34,040 bases of DNA from NCBI GenBank assembly GCA_023382455.1, contig JAHDVX010000031.1:1-34040 (forward strand), read 5' to 3'. Shown here piece by piece: positions 20,754 through 29,032 of the stretch; the stretch's first letter is position 1; the number at the start of each line of letters is the position of its first letter. The translations under genes were made by a program, and so were the position numbers. Origin of the DNA: Flavobacteriales bacterium. Lineage in GTDB: Bacteria; Bacteroidota; Bacteroidia; Flavobacteriales_F; PHOS-HE28. The notes under the pieces are model-generated. The model saw only the letters and a list, made by a program, of their open reading frames with translations, did no database searches and was not told where the DNA came from.

Positions 20754-23210
20754 ATGAACAACGCTCCTTACCTGAAATGGCTCCATGAGGTTGAACTGAG
20801 CGACATCCCCACCGTGGGTGGCAAGAATGCCAGCCTGGGAGAGATGATCCAGAACCTGGGCAAACTGGGCGTACAGGTGCCGGGCGGGTTCGTTGTCACC
20901 GTGGCCAGCTACGAGGCGTTCATCGCCCACAACGTGCTCGATCAGAAGATCAAGGACATTGTGGCCGGGCTTGACGTGGATGACGTGGAGAACATCCGCC
21001 GCACCGGCCTGGCCGTGCGCACCCTGATCAAGAACGGCAAGTTCCCCGAGGAGATCTGGAAGGGCATCATGGCCCGGTACGACGAGCTCTCGCAGCAATA
21101 CGGCCAGGAGGCCACCGACGTGGCCGTGCGCAGCAGCGCCACCGCCGAGGACCTGCCCGACGCCAGCTTCGCCGGCCAGCAGGAAACCTTCCTCAACATC
21201 CGCGGGCACCAGGACCTGATCGCCGCCGTGCGCAACTGCTTCGCCAGCCTGTGGACCGACCGTGCCATCGTGTACCGCCAAAGCCGCGGCTACGACCACT
21301 TCCAAGTGGGCCTCAGCGTGGGCGTGCAGAAGATGGTGCGCTCCGACGTGGGCAGCAGCGGCGTGGCCTTCAGCCTGGATACCGAGAGCGGCTTCAAGGA
21401 CGTGGTGGTGATCAACGGCAGCTACGGCCTGGGCGAAATGGTGGTGCAGGGCGCGGTGAGCCCCGACGAATGGATCGTCTTCAAGCCCACCCTGGCACAG
21501 GGCTTCACCAGCATCATCGAGAAAAAGCTGGGCAACAAGGACCGCAAGATGGTCTACGGCGTGGAGCCCGGCGAGCCCACGCTCACCATCCCCGTGGAGC
21601 GCGCCCAGCGCAACCGCTTCTGCCTGAACGATGAGCAAGCCCTGGAGATCGCGCGCAGCGTGGCGGCCATCGAGAAGTACTACAGCGACAAGAAGGGCCA
21701 TTGGTGCCCCATGGACGTGGAGTGGGCCGTGGACGGCCTCAGCAAGAAGCTTTTCATCGTGCAGGCCCGGCCCGAGACCATCCACAGCCGCAAGGATGCC
21801 GACCGCGTGGTGGAATACAAGATCGACAAGCCCGAGGGCGTGAAGGAGATCACCCGCGGCATCGCCATCGGCGACCGCGTGGGCGCCGGCAAGGTGCGCA
21901 TCCTCTTCAGCCTCGACGGCCGCGGCGGCGACGGCGATGGCAAGGACTTCCAGCAAGGCGACGTGCTCGTCACCGACATGACCGACCCCGACTGGGAGCC
22001 GATCATGAAGAAGGCCAGCGCCATCATCACCAACAAGGGCGGCCGCACCTGCCACGCCGCCATCGTGGCCCGTGAGATGGGCGTGCCCGCCATCGTGGGT
22101 TGCGGCAATGCCACCGACCTGCTGGACACCGGCATGGAGGTTACAGCCAGCTGCTGTGAAGGCGACACCGGCGTGATCTACCAGGGCATCATCCCCAGCA
22201 CCGTGGAGGAAACGCTCCTGGCCGACCTGCCCGCCACGCGCACGCCCATCATGCTCAACGTGGCCAGCCCCGACCTGGCCTTCAAGTTCAGCGGCCTGCC
22301 CAACGCCGGCGTAGGCCTGGCCCGCGAGGAGTTCATCATCAACAACTACATCCAGGCACACCCGCTGGCGCTGCTGCAGCACAAGGAGCTCGGCGACACC
22401 AACCTCAGCGGAAAGATCAGCTACCTGATCAACGGCTACGAGGATGAGGAGACCTTCTTCATCAAGAAGCTCAGCTACGGCATCGCCAAGATCGCCGCGG
22501 CCTTCCACCCCAACAAGGTGATCGTGCGCTTCAGCGACTTCAAGAGCAACGAATACCGCAACCTGCTCGGGGGCGAGCACTTCGAGCCCGAGGAGGAGAA
22601 CCCCATGATCGGCTGGCGCGGCGCCTCGCGCTACTACAGCGACGTATACAAGGAGGCCTTCGGGCTGGAGTGCAAGGCCATCAAGCGCGTGCGCGAGAAG
22701 ATGGGCCTGAAGAACGTGGTGGTGATGGTGCCCTTCTGCCGCACGGTGGAGGAGCTGCAAAGCGTCATCAAGGTGATGAAGCAGTACGGCCTGGAGCGCG
22801 GCAAGGAGGGCCTGGAGCTCTTCCTGATGGCCGAGATCCCAAGCAACATCATGATGGCCGAGGAGTTCAGCGCCCATATCGACGGCTTCTCCATCGGCAG
22901 CAACGACCTCACGCAGCTCACCCTCGGCCTGGACCGTGACAGCGCGCTGGTGAGCCACATCTACAACGAGCGCAACCCCGCGGTGAAGCGCATGCTGAAG
23001 CTGCTGATCGAGACCGCCAAGCGCACCGGCACCAAGGTGGGCATCTGCGGCCAGGGCCCCAGCGATTTCCCCGACTTCGCGCAGTTCCTGGTGGAGCTCG
23101 GCATCGACACCATCAGCGTCACCCCGGACAGCCTGCTGAAGACCAAGCGCGCCATCGCCGAGGTGGAACAGCAGATCAAGGCGGGGAAGGCGAAGGTGAC
23201 GCAAGGCTGA
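20754..23210 (+). CDS. ppsA: Phosphoenolpyruvate synthase
   Basis: 818 residues, usual for PpsA. It makes phosphoenolpyruvate from pyruvate and ATP, giving AMP and phosphate, in gluconeogenesis. Seen in order: N-terminal ATP-binding domain with VGGKNASLGEM, VAVRSSATAEDLPDASFAGQ and SYGLGEMVVQGAVSPDEW; the phosphohistidine swivel motif GGRTCHAAIVARE with His434; and the C-terminal PEP-binding barrel with MVPFCRTVEE, SIGSNDLTQLTLGLDRDS and catalytic Cys765 in GICGQGPSD. Codons end almost only in C or G, consistent with strong expression. Divergent from the kinase-like gene (49-bp gap). Cytoplasmic. Confidence 0.95.
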   Translation: MNNAPYLKWLHEVELSDIPTVGGKNASLGEMIQNLGKLGVQVPGGFVVTVASYEAFIAHNVLDQKIKDIVAGLDVDDVENIRRTGLAVRTLIKNGKFPEEIWKGIMARYDELSQQYGQEATDVAVRSSATAEDLPDASFAGQQETFLNIRGHQDLIAAVRNCFASLWTDRAIVYRQSRGYDHFQVGLSVGVQKMVRSDVGSSGVAFSLDTESGFKDVVVINGSYGLGEMVVQGAVSPDEWIVFKPTLAQGFTSIIEKKLGNKDRKMVYGVEPGEPTLTIPVERAQRNRFCLNDEQALEIARSVAAIEKYYSDKKGHWCPMDVEWAVDGLSKKLFIVQARPETIHSRKDADRVVEYKIDKPEGVKEITRGIAIGDRVGAGKVRILFSLDGRGGDGDGKDFQQGDVLVTDMTDPDWEPIMKKASAIITNKGGRTCHAAIVAREMGVPAIVGCGNATDLLDTGMEVTASCCEGDTGVIYQGIIPSTVEETLLADLPATRTPIMLNVASPDLAFKFSGLPNAGVGLAREEFIINNYIQAHPLALLQHKELGDTNLSGKISYLINGYEDEETFFIKKLSYGIAKIAAAFHPNKVIVRFSDFKSNEYRNLLGGEHFEPEEENPMIGWRGASRYYSDVYKEAFGLECKAIKRVREKMGLKNVVVMVPFCRTVEELQSVIKVMKQYGLERGKEGLELFLMAEIPSNIMMAEEFSAHIDGFSIGSNDLTQLTLGLDRDSALVSHIYNERNPAVKRMLKLLIETAKRTGTKVGICGQGPSDFPDFAQFLVELGIDTISVTPDSLLKTKRAIAEVEQQIKAGKAKVTQG

Positions 23211-23335
23211 TCCGCACCTTCAGCAGGGCGGATCGAACGCGGGGCAAGCGGAGTGCCCTTGACCAGTGGAAGACTACGCGTGCGCACGGGTGCGCCGATC
23301 CGCTTCCCGCGTATGGCACCTTTTGCCGAGGCACC

Positions 23336-25315
23336 CTACAGGCTGACCACCCGTTCCACGAAGACCCTTTCCGCCGTGTGCAACACCACCACGTAGGTGC
23401 CCTTGCCAGGGAGCAACAGGCTCCATTGCCTGCCGCTACCGCGGCGCTCGGCCACCTTGCGGCCGCCAGCATCGTACACCTCGATGCCCGTGATGCGGCC
23501 GTCCAGCCCGCTGATCTGCAGCACACCGTTCGTAACGGGGTTGGGGAAAACGTGCACGCCCAGTTCCCGCAGGTCGTCCACGCCCACCGTCATGTCCGTG
23601 TGCGTGGTGGTCTGCACCAGCACCGGCGCCTTGTCCGCCGCCAAGTACATGTCCTTGAAACTGTCTATCTCCGGGCTGGTTTGCGTGAACATGTCGGCCA
23701 CGGAACGCGGCGGCACGCTCTGGTACCACACCGTGGCGGTGATGTTGATCAGCCCGATCTCCCCGCCCATGGGCACATGGTAGTGCACGATGTCCGAACC
23801 ACTGCCCTCCACGCCCATTTCATCGTGGTTGAAGTCGGGGTCGGTGAGCGCGGTGCCCACGATCATGGTGGTGTCGTAGGTGCTGTGGTTCACGCTGAAG
23901 CCGGCGGGGGCCAAGCGGTTGTCCTTCAGCGGCGCCTTGGCGCGCTCCAGCACGGTGGTGAAGCCGTCGTTCACGTCGCCCATCACCATTTCGTAGATCT
24001 GCACCTGGTCCGCGGAGGTGATGGCGTCGTAGTGGGGTTCCCACAGCGGGTCGTGCCCCGCGATGTCACCGTCCGGGGTGGGGGCGCCGTTGTTGTAAAG
24101 GGTATCACCACCGGCATTGGTCACCACCAGTTGCACCCAGGCGCGGCGCGAGGGATAGCCGCTGGGGAACTTGTGGCCGGCCAGGTTGGTGAGCTTCACA
24201 TCGATGAAGGCGGTGTCCTGGTCGCGGGCGGCCACGCTCACCTCGGTCATCAGCGTATGCTGCTGCAGCATGCGCAGAGTGCGCGCGATGGAGGAATCGA
24301 ACTGCTCGGGATAGGCGGTGACGCGAAGGGCGTTGGCGTTGTCCTTCAGTATGTTCAGCATGAAGGTGTTGGCCCCGGCGAAGTGGTGCTCGCCGAAGGG
24401 CGTTTTCCGGGCCAGGAAGGCGTAGTTGGCCGAGAGCACCACGCCGAAACTGTCGTTCAGCAGCGGCACGTGGCAGCCTTGGCAGGTGATGCCGGTGGCC
24501 GGGTGTTCCTCATTGTTGAACTCCGAGTTGAGCCATTCGTGGTAGGTGGCCTGTTCCACAAACTGGTCGCCGGTGTGGTTGCCGTCGAAGTCCACGGTCT
24601 CGGTGATCAGGGTGTGGCACCCCGCGCAAAGGCCGGCATCCAGGATCTGGGCGCCGTACTTGGGCACGTAGTTCACGAAGGATTCCATGGGCGCCCCGAA
24701 AATGTCATCATCCGCATAGGGGCCGTAGATGGGCCGCCCCAGCGTGTCCAGCTGCAGCTGCCCGGAGAAGAAGTTGCCGATGCCCTCCTCCTTTTGCATG
24801 TGGCAGGGCACGCAGCTCACGCCGTCCAGGGCGATGTCGTCCTGCTCCATGTAGGCGATCGAGTACGGGCCTTGGCCGGTGAAATGATGCTCGAAGTTGC
24901 CCATCGGGGCATGGCAGGTGGTGCACTTGTCCTCCAGCAGTACCTGGTGGGCGGGGTTCACCAGCACTTCGTGGCTCACCTTGGCGCGCCAGAAGGGGTC
25001 GCGGGCGCTGTTGGCCATCATGCTGCTGCGCCAGGAATCGGATACGTTCACGTCACGGCCGTCCACCGTGGTCATGGCCATGCCCATGGGGTCATGGCCG
25101 TGGCAGCCGTTGCAATGGCCGCTGCCCACGAAGTAGGTGTTCTGGCTGGAGTCCAACGGCAGTGCGGCCCGGTAGTCGTCCAGCTCGGCCTGGGTGTGGA
25201 AGGTGGCGCGCGCCGTGGGCACATGGCCGTCGGTCCATGCCACGGACAGGGCGACGGAGCCCAGGATCACGGAGGATACGGCAGCTTTGACGGGCAGGGA
25301 GTAACGGTGCTTCAT
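23336..25315 (-). CDS. Secreted pentaheme cytochrome c with T9SS sorting tail
   Basis: 659 residues. An N-terminal signal anchor/peptide (LPVKAAVSSVILGSVALSVA) is followed by five CxxCH heme sites at 68-72, 131-135, 168-172, 230-234 and 278-282. The pattern SWRSSMMANSARDPFWRAKV near the first heme is typical of multiheme cytochromes of the c554-like kind. Residues ~340-560 form a beta-rich domain. The end (VHVFPNPVTNGVLQISGLDG to RVFVERVVSL) is a T9SS type A tail. Secretion through T9SS places the hemes on the cell surface, so outer-surface electron transfer or a redox enzyme role is likely; the substrate is unknown. ATG 25315 gives the signal peptide. A TATCTTGC box (25339-25346) lies 23 nt upstream. 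Confidence 0.9.
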   Translation of the reverse strand: MKHRYSLPVKAAVSSVILGSVALSVAWTDGHVPTARATFHTQAELDDYRAALPLDSSQNTYFVGSGHCNGCHGHDPMGMAMTTVDGRDVNVSDSWRSSMMANSARDPFWRAKVSHEVLVNPAHQVLLEDKCTTCHAPMGNFEHHFTGQGPYSIAYMEQDDIALDGVSCVPCHMQKEEGIGNFFSGQLQLDTLGRPIYGPYADDDIFGAPMESFVNYVPKYGAQILDAGLCAGCHTLITETVDFDGNHTGDQFVEQATYHEWLNSEFNNEEHPATGITCQGCHVPLLNDSFGVVLSANYAFLARKTPFGEHHFAGANTFMLNILKDNANALRVTAYPEQFDSSIARTLRMLQQHTLMTEVSVAARDQDTAFIDVKLTNLAGHKFPSGYPSRRAWVQLVVTNAGGDTLYNNGAPTPDGDIAGHDPLWEPHYDAITSADQVQIYEMVMGDVNDGFTTVLERAKAPLKDNRLAPAGFSVNHSTYDTTMIVGTALTDPDFNHDEMGVEGSGSDIVHYHVPMGGEIGLINITATVWYQSVPPRSVADMFTQTSPEIDSFKDMYLAADKAPVLVQTTTHTDMTVGVDDLRELGVHVFPNPVTNGVLQISGLDGRITGIEVYDAGGRKVAERRGSGRQWSLLLPGKGTYVVVLHTAERVFVERVVSL

Positions 25316-25383
25316 GGCTGGGCTCTTACGCGTACGCCGCAAGATAGGTGCCCGCCACGGGAAAAAACAACGGCAAGCGCGGC

Positions 25384-25944
25384 TCAGGAGCCCCGCTGTG
25401 CACCCTTGTGCATGGTCTGCGTCTTGGCTTTGCTGGCTCCGCTGGACTTGGGTGCCGCAGCCTTCACCGGACCGGCCTTGGCCTTGGCGGGCGCCTTGGC
25501 GGCCTTCACTTTCTTTTCCTCCTTGGCCTCTTCACCTTCCCCGGCCTTTTCGCCCTTCTTGGCCTCGTCCAGCACACCAGCGGCGGCCAGCATCTGGTAC
25601 CATACGAAGAACTTGCGCACGTCGCTCGAATAGATCCGGTCCCGGTCGTAGTTCGGCAGCGCTTCCCCGAGTTTGTCGTAGAGGGCCTCAAGGTCACCCT
25701 TGGGGTCCACCGACAGATTGCCTTTCTCCTTGGCGTGCAGGTTTCCCAGCACGGTGGAGAGCGGCACGTCATCTCCCTTGGTGTACATGCTCACCTCGTC
25801 CAGCGAGCTCACGCGCACACTGGAATGGACCGGGATCCGCTTCTTGTCGGTGAGCGATTCCGCGATCAGGGCTTGGCGGCCTTGGGCCACTACCCGGAAG
25901 AGGCCTGAGCGGCCGGAGATGGAGATGATCTTGGACAGGTCCAT
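25384..25944 (-). CDS. DUF5606 family protein
   Basis: 186 residues. The N-terminus MDLSKIISISGRSGLFRVV and LIAESLTDKKRIPV matches the Bacteroidota DUF5606 family; the middle (YDRDRIYSSDVRKFFVWYQM) is the second conserved block. The tail from ~135 is a Lys/Ala/Glu-rich, low-complexity extension that may bind nucleic acid. Function is unknown. It has its own -7 box TATGTTTG 18 nt upstream. Confidence 0.85.
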   Translation of the reverse strand: MDLSKIISISGRSGLFRVVAQGRQALIAESLTDKKRIPVHSSVRVSSLDEVSMYTKGDDVPLSTVLGNLHAKEKGNLSVDPKGDLEALYDKLGEALPNYDRDRIYSSDVRKFFVWYQMLAAAGVLDEAKKGEKAGEGEEAKEEKKVKAAKAPAKAKAGPVKAAAPKSSGASKAKTQTMHKGAQRGS

Positions 25945-25962
25945 TTCAGGGGATTGCAGCCA

Positions 25963-25970
25963 CAAACATA
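25963..25970 (-). promoter_or_regulatory. -7 box of DUF5606 gene (TATGTTTG)
   Basis: Exact TAnnTTTG match, 18 nt before the ATG at 25944, giving a short 5' leader. Confidence 0.6.
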
Positions 25971-26037
25971 GCCACGCGCGGCCGTCGTTGTTCAGGAAGC
26001 CCGGCTTTCCACGGGGATAGCCGCCTGGTGCCGGGCC

Positions 26038-27342
26038 TCAGGTCTTCTGCTTGCGTTTGCGCGCCGCAGGGAATAGGATGTTGTTGAGGATCAGCCGGTA
26101 ACCCGGTGAGTTGGGGAACAGGCTGAGGTCTGTGGGGGGGTCACCCACCATGTGCTGATAGTCCTCGGGGTCGTGGCCGCCATAGAAGGTCCATTGGCCC
26201 AGGCCGAATTCGCCGTGGATGTATTTGGCCGTGCCTTGGGGCTTGTTCTCGCCCATGACGGTGACACCGGGCTTTACCAGGCTCGAACGGAAGGCGGTGG
26301 TCTGGCCCATGAAGCCGTGGATCACCTGCTCGTGGTCCTGGCAGAGCATGGTGGGCACCACGTCCCACTTGGCGCTGAAGTCGAAAAGGGTGAAGAAGTC
26401 GCGCGTCTCACCGATGCGTGAATGGATGTCGGTGGCGTCGATGTCGCTGAACTCGTAGATCATCGGGTCGATGATCAGCTTGAAGCCGGTGAAGGCGAAG
26501 CTCTTGGCATAGTCCAGCTTCTGTTGGGCCTGCGGGTCGGCGGGGTCCCCGTCGAAGGGCGTGTCGCAGATGTCCACGCCTTCCGCCGCCAGGGCGATGT
26601 CATAGCTGTCCGTGCCGCTGCACATGGTGAAGAGGTAGCCCCCGCCGGCCACGTAGTCGCGGATCTTGCCGGCCACGGCAGCTTTCATCTGGCTCACTTT
26701 GGCGAACCCGGTCTCGCGTGCCATGGCCTCGGCCTCGCGCACCTGCTCCTGATACCAGGGAGCATTGCGGAATTGGCGGTAGAACTTGCCGTACTGCCCG
26801 GTGAAGTCCTCGTGGTGCAGGTGGAGCCAATCGTATTTCGGCAATACGTCGCTGAGCACCTCCTTGTCGTAGATGCGCTCGTAGGGTATCTCGGCGTAGG
26901 TCATCACCAAGGCCACCGCATCATCCCACGGTTGGAAGCTTTCCGGGGCGTACACGGCGATCTTGGGGGCCTTTTCCAGCTTCACCACTTCCATGTTCAC
27001 CTCCGGGTTGGCGATCTCGGCCAGAATGGCGTTGGCCTGGGCGTCGGCGATCACGTTGAAGCTGATGCCGCGCACGGTGCATTCCTTCTCGACCGCACCG
27101 ATGCGCTCCAGCATGAAACTGCCGCCCCGGTAGTTCAGCAGCCAATCCACCGTCACGTCGCTTTCCAAGGCCCAGTACACGATGCCGTATGCCTTCAGGT
27201 GGTCCGCCTGCGACTTGTCCATCGGGATCAGGATCTTGGCGGCCGAGGCCGGCAGCACGAAGGTGGCCGCGAGGAGGGCCGCGAACAGGAACTTGAACAC
27301 CGGGTGCAGCGGGTTGCCGTCAGAACGGCGCGTCGTTTCCAT
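26038..27342 (-). CDS. Exported protein of the Bacteroidota 'asparagine synthetase B'-labelled family
   Basis: 434 residues. A hydrophobic export segment (FKFLFAALLAATFVLPASA) precedes AKILIPMDKSQADHLKAYGI and VDWLLNYRGGSFML, the start I recall for a family widely labelled 'asparagine synthetase B' in Bacteroidota. No class-II glutamine amidotransferase Cys1 or AsnB ATP-pyrophosphatase motif is seen, so the label is doubtful. GGGYLFTMCSGTDSYDIAL and FYGGHDPEDYQHMVGD suggest a Rossmann-like amidotransferase-type fold, but this is unproven. The start (27342, or 27348 in the same frame) overlaps the dnaB end, so it is co-transcribed with dnaB. Confidence 0.75.
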   Translation of the reverse strand: METTRRSDGNPLHPVFKFLFAALLAATFVLPASAAKILIPMDKSQADHLKAYGIVYWALESDVTVDWLLNYRGGSFMLERIGAVEKECTVRGISFNVIADAQANAILAEIANPEVNMEVVKLEKAPKIAVYAPESFQPWDDAVALVMTYAEIPYERIYDKEVLSDVLPKYDWLHLHHEDFTGQYGKFYRQFRNAPWYQEQVREAEAMARETGFAKVSQMKAAVAGKIRDYVAGGGYLFTMCSGTDSYDIALAAEGVDICDTPFDGDPADPQAQQKLDYAKSFAFTGFKLIIDPMIYEFSDIDATDIHSRIGETRDFFTLFDFSAKWDVVPTMLCQDHEQVIHGFMGQTTAFRSSLVKPGVTVMGENKPQGTAKYIHGEFGLGQWTFYGGHDPEDYQHMVGDPPTDLSLFPNSPGYRLILNNILFPAARKRKQKT

Positions 27343-28858
27343 GGTCATCGTTCATCTTGCTGGGCATGGTGATGGTCTGCACGCCTTCGTGCCCAAATCC
27401 CATGCCCATTCCGCCGCCGAAGTGCATGTCACCGGTCTCCAGGTCGGTGAACTTCGCCAGTTCGGCTATGAAACGCAAGCGAACGTTGTCAATTGCCCCG
27501 TTGCGGTGCTTGGCCACGATCACCTCCCCGATGCCCGCCGTGGAGCCGTGGGCGTCCTCCTCGATCTTGTAGTACTCGGGGCGGTAAAGGAAGCAGACCA
27601 GGTCGGCATCCTGCTCGATGGCGCCGGATTCGCGAAGGTCGCTGAGCATGGGCCGCTTTTCGCCACCGCGGGTCTCCACCGCCCGGCTCAGCTGGCTCAG
27701 GGCGATGATGGGCACGTTGAGTTCCTTGGCGATGCTCTTGATGGAGCGTGAGATGCTGCTGATCTCCTGCTCGCGGTTGCCGCCTCGGGAGGCTTCCGCC
27801 CCGGCGGTCATCAATTGCAGGTAGTCGATGATGATGAGTTGCACGTCGTGCTGGCTCTTCAGGCGCCGGCACTTGGCGCGCAGCTCGAAGATGTTGAGTG
27901 CGGGCGTGTCGTCGATGTAGATCGGCGCATTGGTCAGCCGGGCGATCTGCTGGTGCAGCAGGGCGAACTCGCTCTCGTTGAGCTCGCCCTTGCGGAGCTT
28001 TTCGGAACTCAGCCCCGATTCGCTCGCGATCAGGCGGGTGACCAGCTGGGTGCTGCTCATTTCCAGGCTGAACACGGCCACGGCCTGGTTGTGCTCCACG
28101 GCGATGTTGCGGGCCATGCTGAGCACGAAGGCTGTTTTGCCCATGGCGGGGCGGGCGGCCACGATGATCATGTCGCTGGGCTGCCAGCCGCCCGTGAGCT
28201 TGTCCAGCTGGGTGAAGCCGGTGGGCACCCCGCTCATGCCGCCGCCCTTGTTCTTGGTGGCCTCGATCTGGGCGATGGCGCCCTGGATCAGGTCGCTCAT
28301 CGGCTCGTAGTTGCGGCGCAGGTTGCCGCTGGTGACGGCGAACATCTCCTGCTCGCTGCGGTCCAGCAGTTCGAACACGTCGGTGCCCTCGTCGTACGCA
28401 TCGCGGATGGTGTCCGCGCTGATGCGGATCAGCTCGCGCATGATGTGCTTCTGGCTGATGATGCGCGCGTGGAACTGGACGTTGGCGCTGCTGGCCACCT
28501 TGCCCGTGAGCTGGCTGATGTAGAACGCTCCGCCCACCACATCGAGCTCGGCGCGCTTCTTCAGCTCCTGCGTCACGGTGAGGATGTCGATCGGCTGGTC
28601 CGTGCGGAACAGGTGCTGGATGGCGTCGAAGATGCGCCGGTGCGCATCCACGTAAAAGCTCTCGGGGCTGAGGATGTCGATGGCCTCGTTCACCGCGTTC
28701 TTCTCCAGCATCATGGCCCCCAACACCGCCTGCTCGAGCTCGGGTGCCTGGGGCTGAAGCCGGCCGCCTTCCATGGCGGGGTCGAGCGCGGCGGGCGTGG
28801 TACGGCGCGGCCGGCCCATGGTGCGGGGGCCGGAAACGGTGGATGGGAATTCCTTCAT
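27320..28858 (-). CDS. dnaB: Replicative DNA helicase DnaB
   Basis: 512 residues. The N-terminal domain contains ELEQAVLGAMMLEKNAVNEA and the linker leads to the RecA-like motor: Walker A ARPAMGKT (235-242), Walker B LIIIDYLQLM (341-350), and the conserved LSQLSRAVETRG and SDLRESGAIEQDAD. It unwinds DNA ahead of the replisome as a hexamer. No intein. A Gly/Met-rich C-terminal tail (GGGMGMGFGH) is typical for Bacteroidota. The start at 28858 is preceded by a -7 box 46 nt upstream, and its 3' end overlaps the next gene. Confidence 0.95.
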   Translation of the reverse strand: MKEFPSTVSGPRTMGRPRRTTPAALDPAMEGGRLQPQAPELEQAVLGAMMLEKNAVNEAIDILSPESFYVDAHRRIFDAIQHLFRTDQPIDILTVTQELKKRAELDVVGGAFYISQLTGKVASSANVQFHARIISQKHIMRELIRISADTIRDAYDEGTDVFELLDRSEQEMFAVTSGNLRRNYEPMSDLIQGAIAQIEATKNKGGGMSGVPTGFTQLDKLTGGWQPSDMIIVAARPAMGKTAFVLSMARNIAVEHNQAVAVFSLEMSSTQLVTRLIASESGLSSEKLRKGELNESEFALLHQQIARLTNAPIYIDDTPALNIFELRAKCRRLKSQHDVQLIIIDYLQLMTAGAEASRGGNREQEISSISRSIKSIAKELNVPIIALSQLSRAVETRGGEKRPMLSDLRESGAIEQDADLVCFLYRPEYYKIEEDAHGSTAGIGEVIVAKHRNGAIDNVRLRFIAELAKFTDLETGDMHFGGGMGMGFGHEGVQTITMPSKMNDDHGNDAPF

Positions 28859-28904
28859 GTCGGGTGGTCGGCACGGTGATGGAGAGGCCCACCGTGCAAG
28901 GTGG

Positions 28905-28912
28905 CAAAGGTA
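28905..28912 (-). promoter_or_regulatory. -7 box of dnaB (TACCTTTG)
   Basis: Exact TAnnTTTG match on the minus strand, 46 nt before the dnaB ATG, predicting a leader of about 40 nt, longer than at most genes here. Confidence 0.6.
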
Positions 28913-29019
28913 GCCGCGCCGCAGGGAGCGGTCCGGTCCCGGGCCAGCCTTCTTTGCCCACACTTTCAACAGCCCTTGATCGGTGGATCGTGGACGGAAC
29001 GCCAAGGCCGCGCCTGCCG

Positions 29020-29027
29020 TTACTTTG
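29020..29027 (+). promoter_or_regulatory. -7 box of lipoprotein gene (TTACTTTG)
   Basis: One mismatch to TAnnTTTG, ending 5 nt before the ATG at 29033. Confidence 0.45.
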
Positions 29028-29032
29028 TGGGG

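Noticed and set aside
20697-23204. Long open reading frame (835 codons) antisense to ppsA
   Set aside because: It mirrors the third-position G/C bias of ppsA, is His/Ala/Leu-rich with no recognisable domain, and ppsA itself is certain.
23228-23303. GCGGATCG / CGATCCGC inverted repeat between ppsA and the cytochrome gene
   Set aside because: The arms are 60 bp apart with no supporting structure or T-run, so a terminator or binding site cannot be argued.
23378-25633. Long plus-strand open frame opposite the pentaheme cytochrome
   Set aside because: The minus-strand gene has five CxxCH sites, a signal peptide and a T9SS tail; the opposite frame has no domain.
27815-28879. Plus-strand open frame opposite dnaB
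   Set aside because: dnaB is complete with Walker motifs; the opposite frame is a His-rich shadow.
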